The notes: a model not told the origin generated them from the sequence alone. A stretch of DNA of 64,000 bases from Paenibacillus solani (GCF_001277345.1 NZ_LIUT01000003.1:273612-337611); one strand, 5' to 3'. Positions 25,985-35,176 are shown, counted from the stretch's first letter. Numbers and translations: made by a program.

Positions 25985-26839
25985 TTAAGCTACGGCCAAC
26001 CGAATCCAAATGTCTGATGGATCCTGGACGGTGAAGGTACTATCCCGCTGTTCCACTTGAAGTCCTGCCTCGCGGATACGGCTGACGACTTCCTCAAGCG
26101 CCTCACGGCTTGGAAGCTCAATCGTATAGTCCTCCATCCCGGCCGCATTTCGGGGAGTATTCGGTACTCCGATTCCTGCCCATACATTGAGGCCGATATG
26201 ATGATGATATCCTCCTGCAGATATAAACAATGCGGCACCGCCATAATGAGCGGTCAGCTCGAATCCCAGGACATCGCAATAAAATGCGCGGGCTTTATCC
26301 AAATCGGATACATGGAAATGTACATGACCGATGACTGTCCCGTCGGGAAGTCCATGCCATTCCTTGCCTTGGGAGAGAGCGAGCAGACCCTCAACATCAA
26401 CCGGGTCGGTGGTCATCACATATTCCCCGTTGGCATCGCGTTTCCAGGTATCCTTAGGCCGATCGGCATAAATTTCGATGCCGTTTCCGTCCGGGTCATT
26501 AATGTACAATGCTTCACTGACCAGATGATCGCCTTGACCGACAGGAATGTTGTGAGCAATCAGATTGGCAAGCGCAAGACCGAGCGCTTCCCGATCCGGA
26601 ACCAGAATTGCAAAGTGGTATAGTCCTGCCGTCCGAGTCTGTGAAATCACCAGATCCTGGACCTCCTCGATGATCAGCAGCGGCCGTTTGCCATCGGCTG
26701 TCAATTCGGCTATTCTGCCATGCTGACGAAGCATTCGCAAACCAACAACTTCCGTATAAAAGCGCACGGATTGTGCCAGATTACGAATTCGAAGAGAAAC
26801 CGACCCCAGCTTCGTGGATGGATGTATAATAGCTGTCAT
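25985..26839 (-). CDS. catE: Catechol-2,3-dioxygenase-like VOC protein (CatE type)
   Basis: 284 aa with two VOC modules (about 10-125 and 165-280). The probable Fe(II) ligands are the histidine in GHVHFHV (second module start), HHHIGLN and the Glu in DYTIELP. Architecture and length match B. subtilis CatE, an extradiol dioxygenase that removes catechols and is induced by quinone/thiol stress (established). An AAGGAGTG site precedes the ATG. Two dyad sites at 26907-26955 suggest repressor control, as in the B. subtilis catDE system. No catD-like gene is adjacent. Confidence 0.82.
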   Translation of the reverse strand: MTAIIHPSTKLGSVSLRIRNLAQSVRFYTEVVGLRMLRQHGRIAELTADGKRPLLIIEEVQDLVISQTRTAGLYHFAILVPDREALGLALANLIAHNIPVGQGDHLVSEALYINDPDGNGIEIYADRPKDTWKRDANGEYVMTTDPVDVEGLLALSQGKEWHGLPDGTVIGHVHFHVSDLDKARAFYCDVLGFELTAHYGGAALFISAGGYHHHIGLNVWAGIGVPNTPRNAAGMEDYTIELPSREALEEVVSRIREAGLQVEQRDSTFTVQDPSDIWIRLAVA

Positions 26840-26906
26840 ATGCTCACTCCTTGAGTATTGTAATTTTGTCTATTGAATAAAATGTATCAGGTTAACGAGA
26901 GGCTTT

Positions 26907-26955
26907 CCTGTAATTAAAATAGTTACAACTAACCTGTAATCATTATAGTTACAGG
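26907..26955. promoter_or_regulatory. Two tandem dyad operators upstream of catE
   Basis: Copies at 26907-26927 and 26933-26955 share CCTGTAAT, then ATAGTTACA, spaced 26 bp start to start (about 2.5 helical turns). The second is a dyad with 7-bp perfect arms (CCTGTAA/TTACAGG). The half sites resemble those of HxlR/DUF24-type redox regulators; this assignment is inference. Confidence 0.6.
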
Positions 26956-27027
26956 ACGGTCTTGTTGTCAAATCCGTATTGAACCTGCGGACCGAACGGC
27001 TCCCCTAGCCGTCTAATCGAAACAACG

Positions 27028-27059
27028 AAAAAAACGCTCATCCTTATCAGGATAGAGCG
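27028..27059 (-). terminator. Terminator of the Rrf2 gene
   Basis: Minus strand CGCTC.ATCCT-like stem (27035-27059, GATA loop) followed by seven Ts, just past the Rrf2-type stop. Confidence 0.8.
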
Positions 27060-27070
27060 CACCTCATTCA

Positions 27071-27514
27071 TTATTCACTTAATATTCCGCCCGCAGATGC
27101 TTGAATTGTCCCGACAATTTCCTCCAGATTCACTTCCTGAAGCTTGTTCTCCATTGCCCTCTGGGCAGCTGAGAATACCGGGACAACCGCTGATTGAATA
27201 TGTTTTCCAACAGGACATTTCGTGTCCGAATTCTCATGAATGCCAAACAAAGAATCTTCCTGAACGACATGTACGGCATGATATATGTCAAGCAGCGTAA
27301 TCTCGGACGGAAGCTTTGCCAGCCTCGCCCCCGCTACGCCAGGTTTTACTTCGACCAAGCCCGCTTTGCTCAGCATGCCTACAATACGCCGGATCACGAC
27401 CGGATTTGTATTCACGCTCTCCGCAATATAATCCGAGGTGCTGACGCCGGCCTTATTCATCTCAAGTATGGTTAGAATATGAATGGCCACTGCAAATCGG
27501 CTGCTAATATTCAT
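27071..27514 (-). CDS. Rrf2-family transcriptional regulator (YwnA-like)
   Basis: 147 aa. The N-terminal winged helix is typical of Rrf2 (ISSRFAVAIHILTIL..., YIAESVNTNPVVIRRIVGMLSKAGLVEV, GVAGARLAK wing). Only one cysteine (CPVGKH) lies in the region that carries three in iron-sulfur members such as IscR and NsrR, so it is probably a cluster-free, thiol- or ligand-sensing type like YwnA. The ATG at 27514 follows GGAGGG. TAACATGTTA (27549-27558), a short palindrome 35 bp upstream, could be its own operator. Monocistronic. Confidence 0.85.
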   Translation of the reverse strand: MNISSRFAVAIHILTILEMNKAGVSTSDYIAESVNTNPVVIRRIVGMLSKAGLVEVKPGVAGARLAKLPSEITLLDIYHAVHVVQEDSLFGIHENSDTKCPVGKHIQSAVVPVFSAAQRAMENKLQEVNLEEIVGTIQASAGGILSE

Positions 27515-27669
27515 GCAATCCCTCCTGACGGCCATAATCTCAATTGACTAACATGTTAACCATCATAGTAATATTGGTTTCTAAAGTCAACGATCAGGCC
27601 GTGAGGCCAATGGAGCGAATTCATTTAAATTAAGCCTCCATGCCAAGACATTCTAAATCATATGAAAAA

Positions 27670-27701
27670 AAGCCCCTCCCCTTATGGGGAAAGACTCTCG
27701 A
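27670..27701 (-). terminator. Terminator after the 53-aa membrane protein gene
   Basis: Minus strand CTTTCCCC-ATAA-GGGGAGGGG stem followed by seven Ts. The stem contains small internal irregularities. Confidence 0.65.
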
Positions 27702-27709
27702 GATGATGT

Positions 27710-27871
27710 TTAGAACATCGGGAATACATACTTGATAAGGAAATACAAGAATCCAAAAAAGATAATAAGGTATGCAACATACTTGATGAGTGTTGAAGCT
27801 ACCCTGCTGGAGTCATTACGCTCTTCGATATTGCGGGTCTCGATTTCCACATCATGGTCATGCCTGCTCAT
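27710..27871 (-). CDS. Small single-pass membrane protein, 53 aa
   Basis: Charged N-terminus (MSRHDHDVEIETRNIEERND) followed by one hydrophobic helix (about residues 29-50, IKYVAYLIIFFGFLYFLIKYV). The ATG at 27871 has GGAGGTGGAGATT in front; the longer frame upstream lacks such a site. Function unknown; similar one-helix proteins in Bacillales are often stress- or sporulation-associated, but nothing here shows that. It lies about 120 bases downstream of the AEC transporter on the same strand, and has its own terminator. Confidence 0.7.
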   Translation of the reverse strand: MSRHDHDVEIETRNIEERNDSSRVASTLIKYVAYLIIFFGFLYFLIKYVFPMF

Positions 27872-27990
27872 AATCTCCACCTCCATCCGATTCTGTCGTG
27901 CAGATGATGGTAATTTCTGAATGCTTACTACTTTATACACGCACATCTCGATGTTGAACCAGTTATTAGGAGGAGACGAAGAATGTGCTT

Positions 27991-28914
27991 TTACAATAAG
28001 CCAATCATGAGCGGCAGTACAATAAAGGATGCCAGCGTCGTCCACAGAATGCATCTGGATACCAGCCTGGGGGCAGCGTCATACTCCTCGGCAAGAATGA
28101 CCGCGTTTACGGCCGCAGGCATTGCTGACAAGATTAGAATAACCGAAAACAGAGTTCCTTCAATCGATAGCACCAGCAGCAGCAGCCAGGCAACAGTAGG
28201 ACCCACCAGCATTCGCATTACCATCCCTGACCAGAATCCACGCTTCGTGACAATAAGGGTGGTCTCACTCTCACGAACCCCGACCATCTGCGCTCCGAGG
28301 ATGATTAGAGCTAATGGCGCATAAGCCGCGGACAACATGGATATGCCGGTTTCCAATCCTTGGGGAAGTTGAAACTCCATCCACCGGAAAAATACAGCGA
28401 GCACAGCCGCATAGACCGAGGGAAGCGTAAATACCGACCGGACAGCTTTAGCAGCCGAAAAATGAGATCTCGCTGCCAGATACACCCCGAGTGTATTCAT
28501 CAAGATAATCTGAACGATGACGTACACGGAGGCTTTGTCCAGCCCGGCTTGTCCGAACGCAAGAAGGACCAAAGGCAACCCATAGTTTACACTGTTCGTA
28601 AAAATAGTGGTTAAGGACAGGCCGGATTTTTCAGCCTGTGACAAGCCAAGCCATCTCCCAATGAAAGCACTTAGTACCCAAAGGACGAGCATGTTCAGTA
28701 AGCAAAAGGCAACGGTAACCGCCACTTCATTCGAAGTAATGGAGGCATTCTCCAGCGTTTCGAAGATTAACGCCGGGCTCAGCACATATAGAGACAGGGC
28801 CGACAGCCCCTTGGTATCAATTCCCTTGAACCGCTTAAGCAGGGCTCCGCCGATAACAGGGAGCGATATGGGTAGGAATACGCTATACATCGTAAGTAAA
28901 ATAGAAGAGATCAT
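27991..28914 (-). CDS. AEC-family transporter (auxin efflux carrier/malate permease type)
   Basis: A 307-aa membrane protein with about ten hydrophobic segments in two repeats of five, the usual AEC layout. Conserved features include LPISLPVIGGALLKR near the N-terminus, LTTIFTNSVNYGLPL in the first discontinuous helix and SAMPAAVNAVILAEEY in the second. Members export or import organic anions; the substrate is unknown. The start at 28914 follows AAGGGTGG; the 24-codon upstream extension has no ribosome binding site. Confidence 0.88.
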   Translation of the reverse strand: MISSILLTMYSVFLPISLPVIGGALLKRFKGIDTKGLSALSLYVLSPALIFETLENASITSNEVAVTVAFCLLNMLVLWVLSAFIGRWLGLSQAEKSGLSLTTIFTNSVNYGLPLVLLAFGQAGLDKASVYVIVQIILMNTLGVYLAARSHFSAAKAVRSVFTLPSVYAAVLAVFFRWMEFQLPQGLETGISMLSAAYAPLALIILGAQMVGVRESETTLIVTKRGFWSGMVMRMLVGPTVAWLLLLVLSIEGTLFSVILILSAMPAAVNAVILAEEYDAAPRLVSRCILWTTLASFIVLPLMIGLL

Positions 28915-29021
28915 GAAGTCCACCCTTATACAGAAGTCAATATCATTACCTCTCCATCCTACCCCACAGGTTAAGCATTCGTCCAAGATACAAAGACTAT
29001 AGCATTAATAGGTTTAGATTC

Positions 29022-32000
29022 TTAGGGTGTCATCTTCCTGATCAGAAATGACACATTAGTTCCTTTACCCGGTGCGCTATCGATTTTGAGCCCTTGGCCG
29101 TAGGCTTGTTTCAAGCGTCGATCTGTGTTCATCAGGCCCACTTTCTTATCAGAGTGTTGTCCGCTCCCCAGAATCAATCGGAGTTTCTCAGGATCGGTTC
29201 CGACTCCATTATCCGAAATGGTGACCCTTACTGCTTCACCTTCACTTGTAATGCTGATGGTAACAGCTCCTCCCACGGTACGCGCCAGTATCCCATGGAC
29301 CACCGCATTCTCCACAATCGTCTGCATGGCAAGAGGTGGAATCCCCCACTGCTGGAGGGCAACTTGATCCGAAATATGCCAATGGACACGCAGTCGTTCG
29401 CCAAATCGCTCGCCCTCGATATACAAATAGGAACGCACTAATTCAAGCTCCTGCTCGAGTGGTATAAATCGCTGCAAATTGCTCACATCGTAGCTGGCTC
29501 TTAAATAATGACTAAACCGTTCCAACAGCATAATCATCCGAGAAGGATCAATCTCGCTAAGTGAAGCGATTGAATTCAAGGTGTTGTGTAAGAAATGCGG
29601 CTGGATCTGGGCCTGGAGCCAAGCGGCTTCCATATGTAAACGTTCCTTCGTGGACCGCTTGAGCTCAAGCAGCGCCCGGACCCTTGTTTTTAACTCCAAA
29701 TGATCCACCGGCTTTATTAAATAATCGTTCGCTCCTGCATTGAACCCCATATGAATGTCCGCAGGCCGGTTTCTTGCCGTCAGCAGCAGAATTGGAAGCT
29801 CGGATAACATATACCTTTCCCGGACCTTCTGTGACAGCTCATACCCCGACATTTGAGGCATCATTACGTCGGATATAATGACATCCCATTCCCCTTGATC
29901 CAACTGACGCAGAACCTCCTCAGCCCGGGTAACCGCCATAATCTGGTATCCTTCGCCTGACAGTAAATGATGGATGATCTCCAAATTTACAGGATCGTCG
30001 TCCACGATGAGTAATTTCCCTAGCGGGGGATCGGTAGGCGCTACTATCTCGGTATTATCATGTTCATTTCTAGCATCGTATTCATATCGCGTCATACTAT
30101 CTTTCGAAGAAACGGAAATGGAAGTAGCCGCAATCAGCTTCAGGGGATCGGACTTCACCTGAATCATCGTATCATCCACCTTCAGTGTGAAAGTAAACGA
30201 GCTTCCCTGTCCCGGCGTGGACGTCACGGATATCTCTTCTCCATGCAGCTCTACAAGCTGCTTACAGATACTCAGTCCTAACCCCAAACCACCATCCGCC
30301 GAGGCATCATGGGAATCTCCATGCTCATAGGGGGAGAAGATTCGCCCTAGTGTCCTTTCATCCATCCCCATTCCTGTATCTCGAACATGTATGTACCCCC
30401 TTCCATCGACAACGTCGGCAGTCACCCAAACCCTGCCTGACTCCGTATACTTGATTGCATTATGAACCAAGTTGAATATGATCTGAATCAAACGATTCTC
30501 ATCTGCTACAACCCGGGGAAATTCATTCGGGATCTCGCATACAAGCTCGATCTGCTTACCTTTTGCCATCGGTTCAAGCAGTCCCATCACGCTCTGGACA
30601 GTAGATTGGAGATGAATGCTCCCTACGTTCAGACGGATCCTCTTTTCCTTCAATAACGATATATCCAGCAAATCATCCAGCAACAAGGACATTCGCCGTC
30701 CAATGCCCGTGATTAATTCAAGCTGATTTCGGTCCTCTTGCTGCAACCTTTCTCCTTTACGATCCAATAGGGTTTGTGCCATATTAATCATGCCGTGCAG
30801 CGGATTACGCAGCTCATGGGACATATTCGCCAGAAACTCGTCCTTCATCTTATCGGCCCGCTGTAACTGCTCAGCCTGCTCCTTCAACACAACGGTGTTT
30901 CGGGTAAAGCGGATAAACCAGAAGGAAGCAAAACCAAGAAATGCAATGATTAAGTCAAATGGATAGTAGGGCAGTTCCTTAAAAAATCGAAATCTTAAAA
31001 CACCACTAATCATGATGTTGCAAGATACCGCGACAGCAGATAACAAGATAAATATAGCGGCTTCCTTTCGCTCACTGACCGCTTTCTTGGCCAATGACGG
31101 TAGAAACAGCACCGAACTAATGAACACAACAGACAAGAATTTAGAGAGATGCACCATCAAATGAACTGGCATAAGCAAATAGATACCCGCATAGGAAATC
31201 ACAAAAAACGTATAAGCCCGGTAGAAGCCTTCCCTAATTTGGGGCTGTAGTAAATGCTTGGTGCACAGAATCAAACATAAACATATCGCGATGTAGGATA
31301 CAACTCGGATCTTCACCGCCCATTCGTAATTGATCATAGGCAGCCATTCTAGCAGCAGCTTATCATCATCTCCGAGCGTAGCTATAAGCGTTGACAGAAT
31401 AAGGCAGGCAAAATAAAAAAGGCCCTTGTTCCGATAACCAATCAAATACAAGATGAGGACATACATTACATGAAGCAGCAGCACAATGCATACCAATAAT
31501 TGCATGTTCTCCGAGAAGGCTTTCCCCTTCATAACAGCTTCGGCCGTTCCAAAGTTAATCGGCAGCCGAATTCCGCCCGAATCGGGATATTGATAGTTGC
31601 TCACTTCCAGAGCGATATCCAGCTCATTACCGGCAGCCGGAGGAAAAATCTGTACATAAGGAACAATTCTTGAGACATGGCTCTCCGGCGAAGCGGATGG
31701 ATGCCCTGATTCGTGCAATAAATCGCCATTTACATATAATCGATAGGCAGTCCGAATATCGGAGATCCACATGCCGTATGACACGTTCATATCCGGCAAG
31801 CGTATCTTTAAACGGTAGGTACCATATCCGAATAAACTGCCATTTTCATTGACATTCTTCCAGGGACCCGGAACTTGAATGGCATTCAAATCGGGGGAGA
31901 ACTGTCCCTCCTGCTCCTGGCTCATCCATTGATCCGGGTAAAAGTTCCATTCTCCATTTAAAGCCACCATGCTACGGGAATCTGCCAGCCATTCCCGCAG

Positions 32001-32159
32001 ATCCAATACTCCTTGCTCGATTGAGACTTGCTTAGGTATTGTGATTGTCTTAAACCATACATAGCGTAACGAAATGAGGATGATGATAAATAATAAAGTA
32101 ATCACAAGCAATCTTTTGCCAGAGATTGGTTTCGATTTAGCATGGACAAGGGTCGACAA
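29022..32159 (-). CDS. Hybrid sensor with two histidine kinase cores (7TMR-DISM, HisKA, REC, LytS-type)
   Basis: A 1045-aa membrane sensor. Order: membrane helix 15-32; extracytoplasmic galactose-binding-like 7TMR-DISM domain 45-205 (NGEWNFYPD, GYGTYRLKI); seven membrane helices 218-420; HisKA with phospho-acceptor H448 (MSHELRNPLHG) and HATPase (N567, DTGMGMD 594-600, GLGLGLS); REC domain 714-830 with D764 and K816; then a second, LytS-type kinase with H855 (QIQPHFLHNTLNS) and its own HATPase (ENAVVHG 950-956, DNGVG). All catalytic residues are present in both. The natural partner is probably the REC-BTAD regulator gene just upstream in transcription order, with a 167-aa gene between. The signal is unknown, perhaps a carbohydrate given the N-terminal fold. 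Confidence 0.92.
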   Translation of the reverse strand: MSTLVHAKSKPISGKRLLVITLLFIIILISLRYVWFKTITIPKQVSIEQGVLDLREWLADSRSMVALNGEWNFYPDQWMSQEQEGQFSPDLNAIQVPGPWKNVNENGSLFGYGTYRLKIRLPDMNVSYGMWISDIRTAYRLYVNGDLLHESGHPSASPESHVSRIVPYVQIFPPAAGNELDIALEVSNYQYPDSGGIRLPINFGTAEAVMKGKAFSENMQLLVCIVLLLHVMYVLILYLIGYRNKGLFYFACLILSTLIATLGDDDKLLLEWLPMINYEWAVKIRVVSYIAICLCLILCTKHLLQPQIREGFYRAYTFFVISYAGIYLLMPVHLMVHLSKFLSVVFISSVLFLPSLAKKAVSERKEAAIFILLSAVAVSCNIMISGVLRFRFFKELPYYPFDLIIAFLGFASFWFIRFTRNTVVLKEQAEQLQRADKMKDEFLANMSHELRNPLHGMINMAQTLLDRKGERLQQEDRNQLELITGIGRRMSLLLDDLLDISLLKEKRIRLNVGSIHLQSTVQSVMGLLEPMAKGKQIELVCEIPNEFPRVVADENRLIQIIFNLVHNAIKYTESGRVWVTADVVDGRGYIHVRDTGMGMDERTLGRIFSPYEHGDSHDASADGGLGLGLSICKQLVELHGEEISVTSTPGQGSSFTFTLKVDDTMIQVKSDPLKLIAATSISVSSKDSMTRYEYDARNEHDNTEIVAPTDPPLGKLLIVDDDPVNLEIIHHLLSGEGYQIMAVTRAEEVLRQLDQGEWDVIISDVMMPQMSGYELSQKVRERYMLSELPILLLTARNRPADIHMGFNAGANDYLIKPVDHLELKTRVRALLELKRSTKERLHMEAAWLQAQIQPHFLHNTLNSIASLSEIDPSRMIMLLERFSHYLRASYDVSNLQRFIPLEQELELVRSYLYIEGERFGERLRVHWHISDQVALQQWGIPPLAMQTIVENAVVHGILARTVGGAVTISITSEGEAVRVTISDNGVGTDPEKLRLILGSGQHSDKKVGLMNTDRRLKQAYGQGLKIDSAPGKGTNVSFLIRKMTP

Positions 32160-32283
32160 TAATAACAGTCCTTTATATCATATTGGAATCATGAACTGCA
32201 CGATCTAGATGTCCATTATTTTACATGAGCGTCGAACTGTTGTCTGTCCTTTTTTAATAGATTCGTATCCCATAATCGTATGC

Positions 32284-32787
32284 TTACGCATATGCCGGTA
32301 AAGTCGCTAAAGTATGGCCAGAGCGGTGCAGCGACTCGTACGGATATAATTCGGTAGCCGATACGTTCTTAACCGTATAGTAAGCGTAGAATTTCCTTTT
32401 CCCGGAGGCTTCATATAACCAGGAGAAAAAGTCGAATATTGAATCGTCCACCCACTTTTCATCGTATTTAATTAAGGAGCGTAAATAAGAGATTTGGAGC
32501 TTCACATCTCCTTCCCACATAAAAATAAATGTATTGATTTCCGAATTTTTCCTGAGCAAAAAATGGGCTGTATGTTTATCCAACAAATATTTGTCCTCAT
32601 TACATAGAAATACTGGCCCTTCGTCCGTAGCGACGATGCCGATCCGCATGCCATTGAAGTGAAGATAGAAGCCCCTGCAATGCTGTTCGCCCTTCCCTGC
32701 ATCCAGCTCCACTTCCCGAAATGTTCCAAGTTCGAGCCCCATGGCTTTATGCAGCGAAGATTCCTTAAATCTTCGAATGAATTTCAT
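32284..32787 (-). CDS. Hypothetical 167-aa protein of the two-component locus
   Basis: Not recognised. A soluble alpha/beta protein with many aromatic residues (GFYLHFNGMRIGIVATDEGPVFL; FDFFSWLYEASGKRKFYAYYTVKNV). No signal peptide, membrane helix or catalytic motif is visible. It ends 124 bp before the double-kinase gene on the same strand and starts beyond the terminator of the response regulator gene, so it probably shares a transcript with the kinase. A role as a modulator of the sensor is conceivable but unsupported by motif. Confidence 0.65.
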   Translation of the reverse strand: MKFIRRFKESSLHKAMGLELGTFREVELDAGKGEQHCRGFYLHFNGMRIGIVATDEGPVFLCNEDKYLLDKHTAHFLLRKNSEINTFIFMWEGDVKLQISYLRSLIKYDEKWVDDSIFDFFSWLYEASGKRKFYAYYTVKNVSATELYPYESLHRSGHTLATLPAYA

Positions 32788-32898
32788 AATCGAAATATAC
32801 CTCCCGATACATCTGTTTCATTCTCAAGTATAGGCGGCATTCCTCTACAATTTCTGAACAAGCCGGTAAAGCCGTCTGCCCGGTCCATATCATCACAT

Positions 32899-32929
32899 AA
32901 AAAAAGAGCATCGGATGAACATCCGATGC
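32899..32929 (-). terminator. Terminator after the response regulator gene
   Basis: Perfect 9-bp stem GCATCGGAT/ATCCGATGC with a 4-base loop; T-run on the minus strand. It separates the regulator gene from the 167-aa protein and kinase genes. Confidence 0.85.
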
Positions 32930-32960
32930 CTGCATGCCCTATGACCGAGCAGTTAATTAT

Positions 32961-34115
32961 TCACGTTGTCGATTGAACTCCTGCACTCCATTCTTCGTAC
33001 CATTTCTTGATATAAGGATTTGGCTCCTCTTCCATCTCTTCCTGGAGCACTTGGGATAAGAGAATGTATTGGCGATGCACCTGACCAGGATTATCCTGCA
33101 AGTTGTATATTTTCATCAGCGAAAAATAGGACCTCTCTTCAAGCGGATGCAATCTTTGTATCGAGGAGTAGCAGAGCAGAGCTTCATCGAAGCGTTCCTG
33201 ATCCGCATACCACTCCGCCATAGAAAACGAAACACTTAACCATAACTCTTTTAACCGCTGTCGTTCTCCTTCAGCCCACCAATAATCATACTCCTGCAGG
33301 TAGTCTCCCGTGTACAGCTTAAGCATTTCCGTATGCCGCTCCATTAAATCGGCCGTTATGGCAGAATTCGAAGTGAACCAATTCTCCCATTCCTCGGTGT
33401 CGAGCTCCACATCCTCCATATTCAGAACATAGCCCTCCCGCGTATTGGTGATCTGGAACCGCGAGTTATAGGGCTCTAATGTTTTTCGGATATGGTAGAT
33501 TGCGGTATAGAGCTGGGGATATGCCTTGTCCATATCAAATTCAGGCCACAACATATCGATCAAGGCCGCCTTGCGAACGAGCTGCCCTCTGTGTTGGAGC
33601 AAATAAATGAATACCTCCTGAGCCCGGGTTGTCCGCCAATGAAGCATGGCGAATTGCCCTGGCTCATTCGGCTGCTCAATCATAACCTGGCGAAACATCG
33701 TCATTCGGATTTTGCGATTGGGCTCGATGGTTACTTCCGGCTTGGATACAATGCGGCTTCGCAGCCGTTCCATCGTCTTGGCCAACCGGTCAAGCTGAAC
33801 AGGCTTTACGATATAGTCTACGGCGTTTAACTCAAACGCTGTCACCGCATACTCATGATATCCCGTCACAAAGACAATACAGAGATGGGGTTTCTGTTCC
33901 AGCAGCTGCTCTGCCAGTTCGATGCCGTTCAATTCAGGTAAACTGATATCTAAAAATACGATGTCCACATTCCTAGCGAGAATCTCGTTTCTTCCTTCGA
34001 AGGGATTCGTATATGTACCGATTACGTCGATCGACATGGTATTCAGTTTTAACAGCTGACGTTCTAAATACTTCAGGGCCAACGGTTCGTCATCTACAAG
34101 AATTACCTTCATCAT
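32961..34115 (-). CDS. Response regulator with REC, winged-helix and BTAD domains
   Basis: 384 aa. The REC domain (1-120) has acidic pocket DDE (8-10), phospho-acceptor D56 (FLDISLP) and K104 (VKPV). An OmpR-like winged helix follows at about 150-235 (TTRAQEVFIYLLQHRGQLVRKAALIDMLWPE), then a bacterial transcriptional activator (BTAD) TPR-like domain, 240-375. Regulators of this SARP-like build activate secondary metabolism or polysaccharide genes in other Gram-positives. Here it probably takes phosphate from the double kinase downstream. It has its own terminator. Confidence 0.88.
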   Translation of the reverse strand: MMKVILVDDEPLALKYLERQLLKLNTMSIDVIGTYTNPFEGRNEILARNVDIVFLDISLPELNGIELAEQLLEQKPHLCIVFVTGYHEYAVTAFELNAVDYIVKPVQLDRLAKTMERLRSRIVSKPEVTIEPNRKIRMTMFRQVMIEQPNEPGQFAMLHWRTTRAQEVFIYLLQHRGQLVRKAALIDMLWPEFDMDKAYPQLYTAIYHIRKTLEPYNSRFQITNTREGYVLNMEDVELDTEEWENWFTSNSAITADLMERHTEMLKLYTGDYLQEYDYWWAEGERQRLKELWLSVSFSMAEWYADQERFDEALLCYSSIQRLHPLEERSYFSLMKIYNLQDNPGQVHRQYILLSQVLQEEMEEEPNPYIKKWYEEWSAGVQSTT

Positions 34116-34296
34116 ATAACTCCTTGGATTGGAAAAATACGGTCACCCTTAACTATATTGATTCATGTGCCTAGTTGCAACAATCAAGAGGCTATAGATA
34201 ACAATATACTCTTGAATTTATCCTTGAAAAACTCATAATTCCAAGTATAATACTTGGTATATAACTTTGGTAGTCTTTTTAAGGGGGCATTTTAAG

Positions 34297-34641
34297 TTGA
34301 AACATCGTGATACTGAACTGACATCATTGTCCCTCGATGATTATCTGGATATTCTCAATTTGGCTATTCATTTGGGAGATCAAGAATGGCAGGCAGACAT
34401 CATTCGAACGCTGCATCATAGGACAGAACCGGGTTACCGGGAACCAGCCAAACCGGGGGAATGTACGGAACAGGAGCTGTGGCAATGTGTGGATCAGATC
34501 AATGATCGCATGCTTGCTCTATACAAAGAACTGAAATCAACAGATGACCAAGAGACACAGCGGAAGCTGCTCGATCAGATGTGGGAACTTAAAATTGCAC
34601 GCGTTGAAGTCTTTCGAAAAATATGCTCGATCTATCAATAA
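34297..34641 (+). CDS. Hypothetical 114-aa protein (IDEAL-like helix?)
   Basis: Not firmly recognised. Helical and acidic, with SLDDYLDILNLAIHLGDQEWQADIIRTL near the N-terminus, reminiscent of the short IDEAL-domain helix of Bacillales, and a second long helix (CVDQINDRMLALYKELKS...RKLLDQMWELK). The likely start is TTG at 34297, nine bases after AAGGGGGC; the frame is open upstream without a better site. No membrane segment. It is monocistronic with a clear terminator and is divergent from the response regulator gene. Confidence 0.6.
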   Translation: MKHRDTELTSLSLDDYLDILNLAIHLGDQEWQADIIRTLHHRTEPGYREPAKPGECTEQELWQCVDQINDRMLALYKELKSTDDQETQRKLLDQMWELKIARVEVFRKICSIYQ

Positions 34642-34686
34642 TAAACAAGACGCTGTTCCTTAGGGAATAACGTCTTGTTTGTTTAT
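34640..34686 (+). terminator. Terminator after the 114-aa gene
   Basis: AAACAAGACG/CGTCTTGTTT with an inner TTCC/GGGAA pairing and T-rich flank. Confidence 0.85.
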
Positions 34687-34711
34687 CGGATAATATTTGC
34701 AATATATGAAA

Positions 34712-35176
34712 CTATAAATCCAGATAGTAAGCTATAAACTCATCATCTTTTACATACCCCTCGGATTCATACAGCCTCTGAGCTGCCAGATTATGATGCT
34801 GTGTGGACAGATTCAGCCCCTTAGCTCCGGTCTGTATAGCGTTCATTCGCGCTTGATGAAGCAGTTTCCTTCCGATGCCGCGCCCGCGATATTTGGCATC
34901 CACGTATAAATCATTCAATATCCACAGCTTGGACATCGATAGCGACGAGAGGGTTGGATATAATTGTAGAAATCCTGCGGGGACCGAGAGTCCGTGTTGC
35001 TTCCAATCCGCTAGATAAATAACGGAATCCCGCCGGATCAATCTCTCCTTGATATATCGCTCAGCCCGGAGCATATCATCGTCCCGCTCATAGAATTGCC
35101 GATACTGATTAAACAAGGCGGCTGCCTTGCCCAGATCCTTGAGTTCCGCTTGATATATATGAACCTCTGCTGCCAT
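34712..35176 (-). CDS. GNAT-family N-acetyltransferase
   Basis: About 154 aa. Canonical GNAT core: ILNDLYVDAKYRGRGIGRKLLHQA (acetyl-CoA loop RGRGIG) and LNLSTQHHNLAAQRLYESEGYVKDDEF. It resembles the Gcn5/aminoglycoside-type single-domain acetyltransferases; the substrate is unknown. The ATG at 35176 is favoured over an upstream in-frame ATG because the family alignment starts there, although its ribosome binding site (GGGTGTGGG) is modest. First (leftmost) of three consecutive, separately started GNAT genes on this strand. Confidence 0.83.
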   Translation of the reverse strand: MAAEVHIYQAELKDLGKAAALFNQYRQFYERDDDMLRAERYIKERLIRRDSVIYLADWKQHGLSVPAGFLQLYPTLSSLSMSKLWILNDLYVDAKYRGRGIGRKLLHQARMNAIQTGAKGLNLSTQHHNLAAQRLYESEGYVKDDEFIAYYLDL

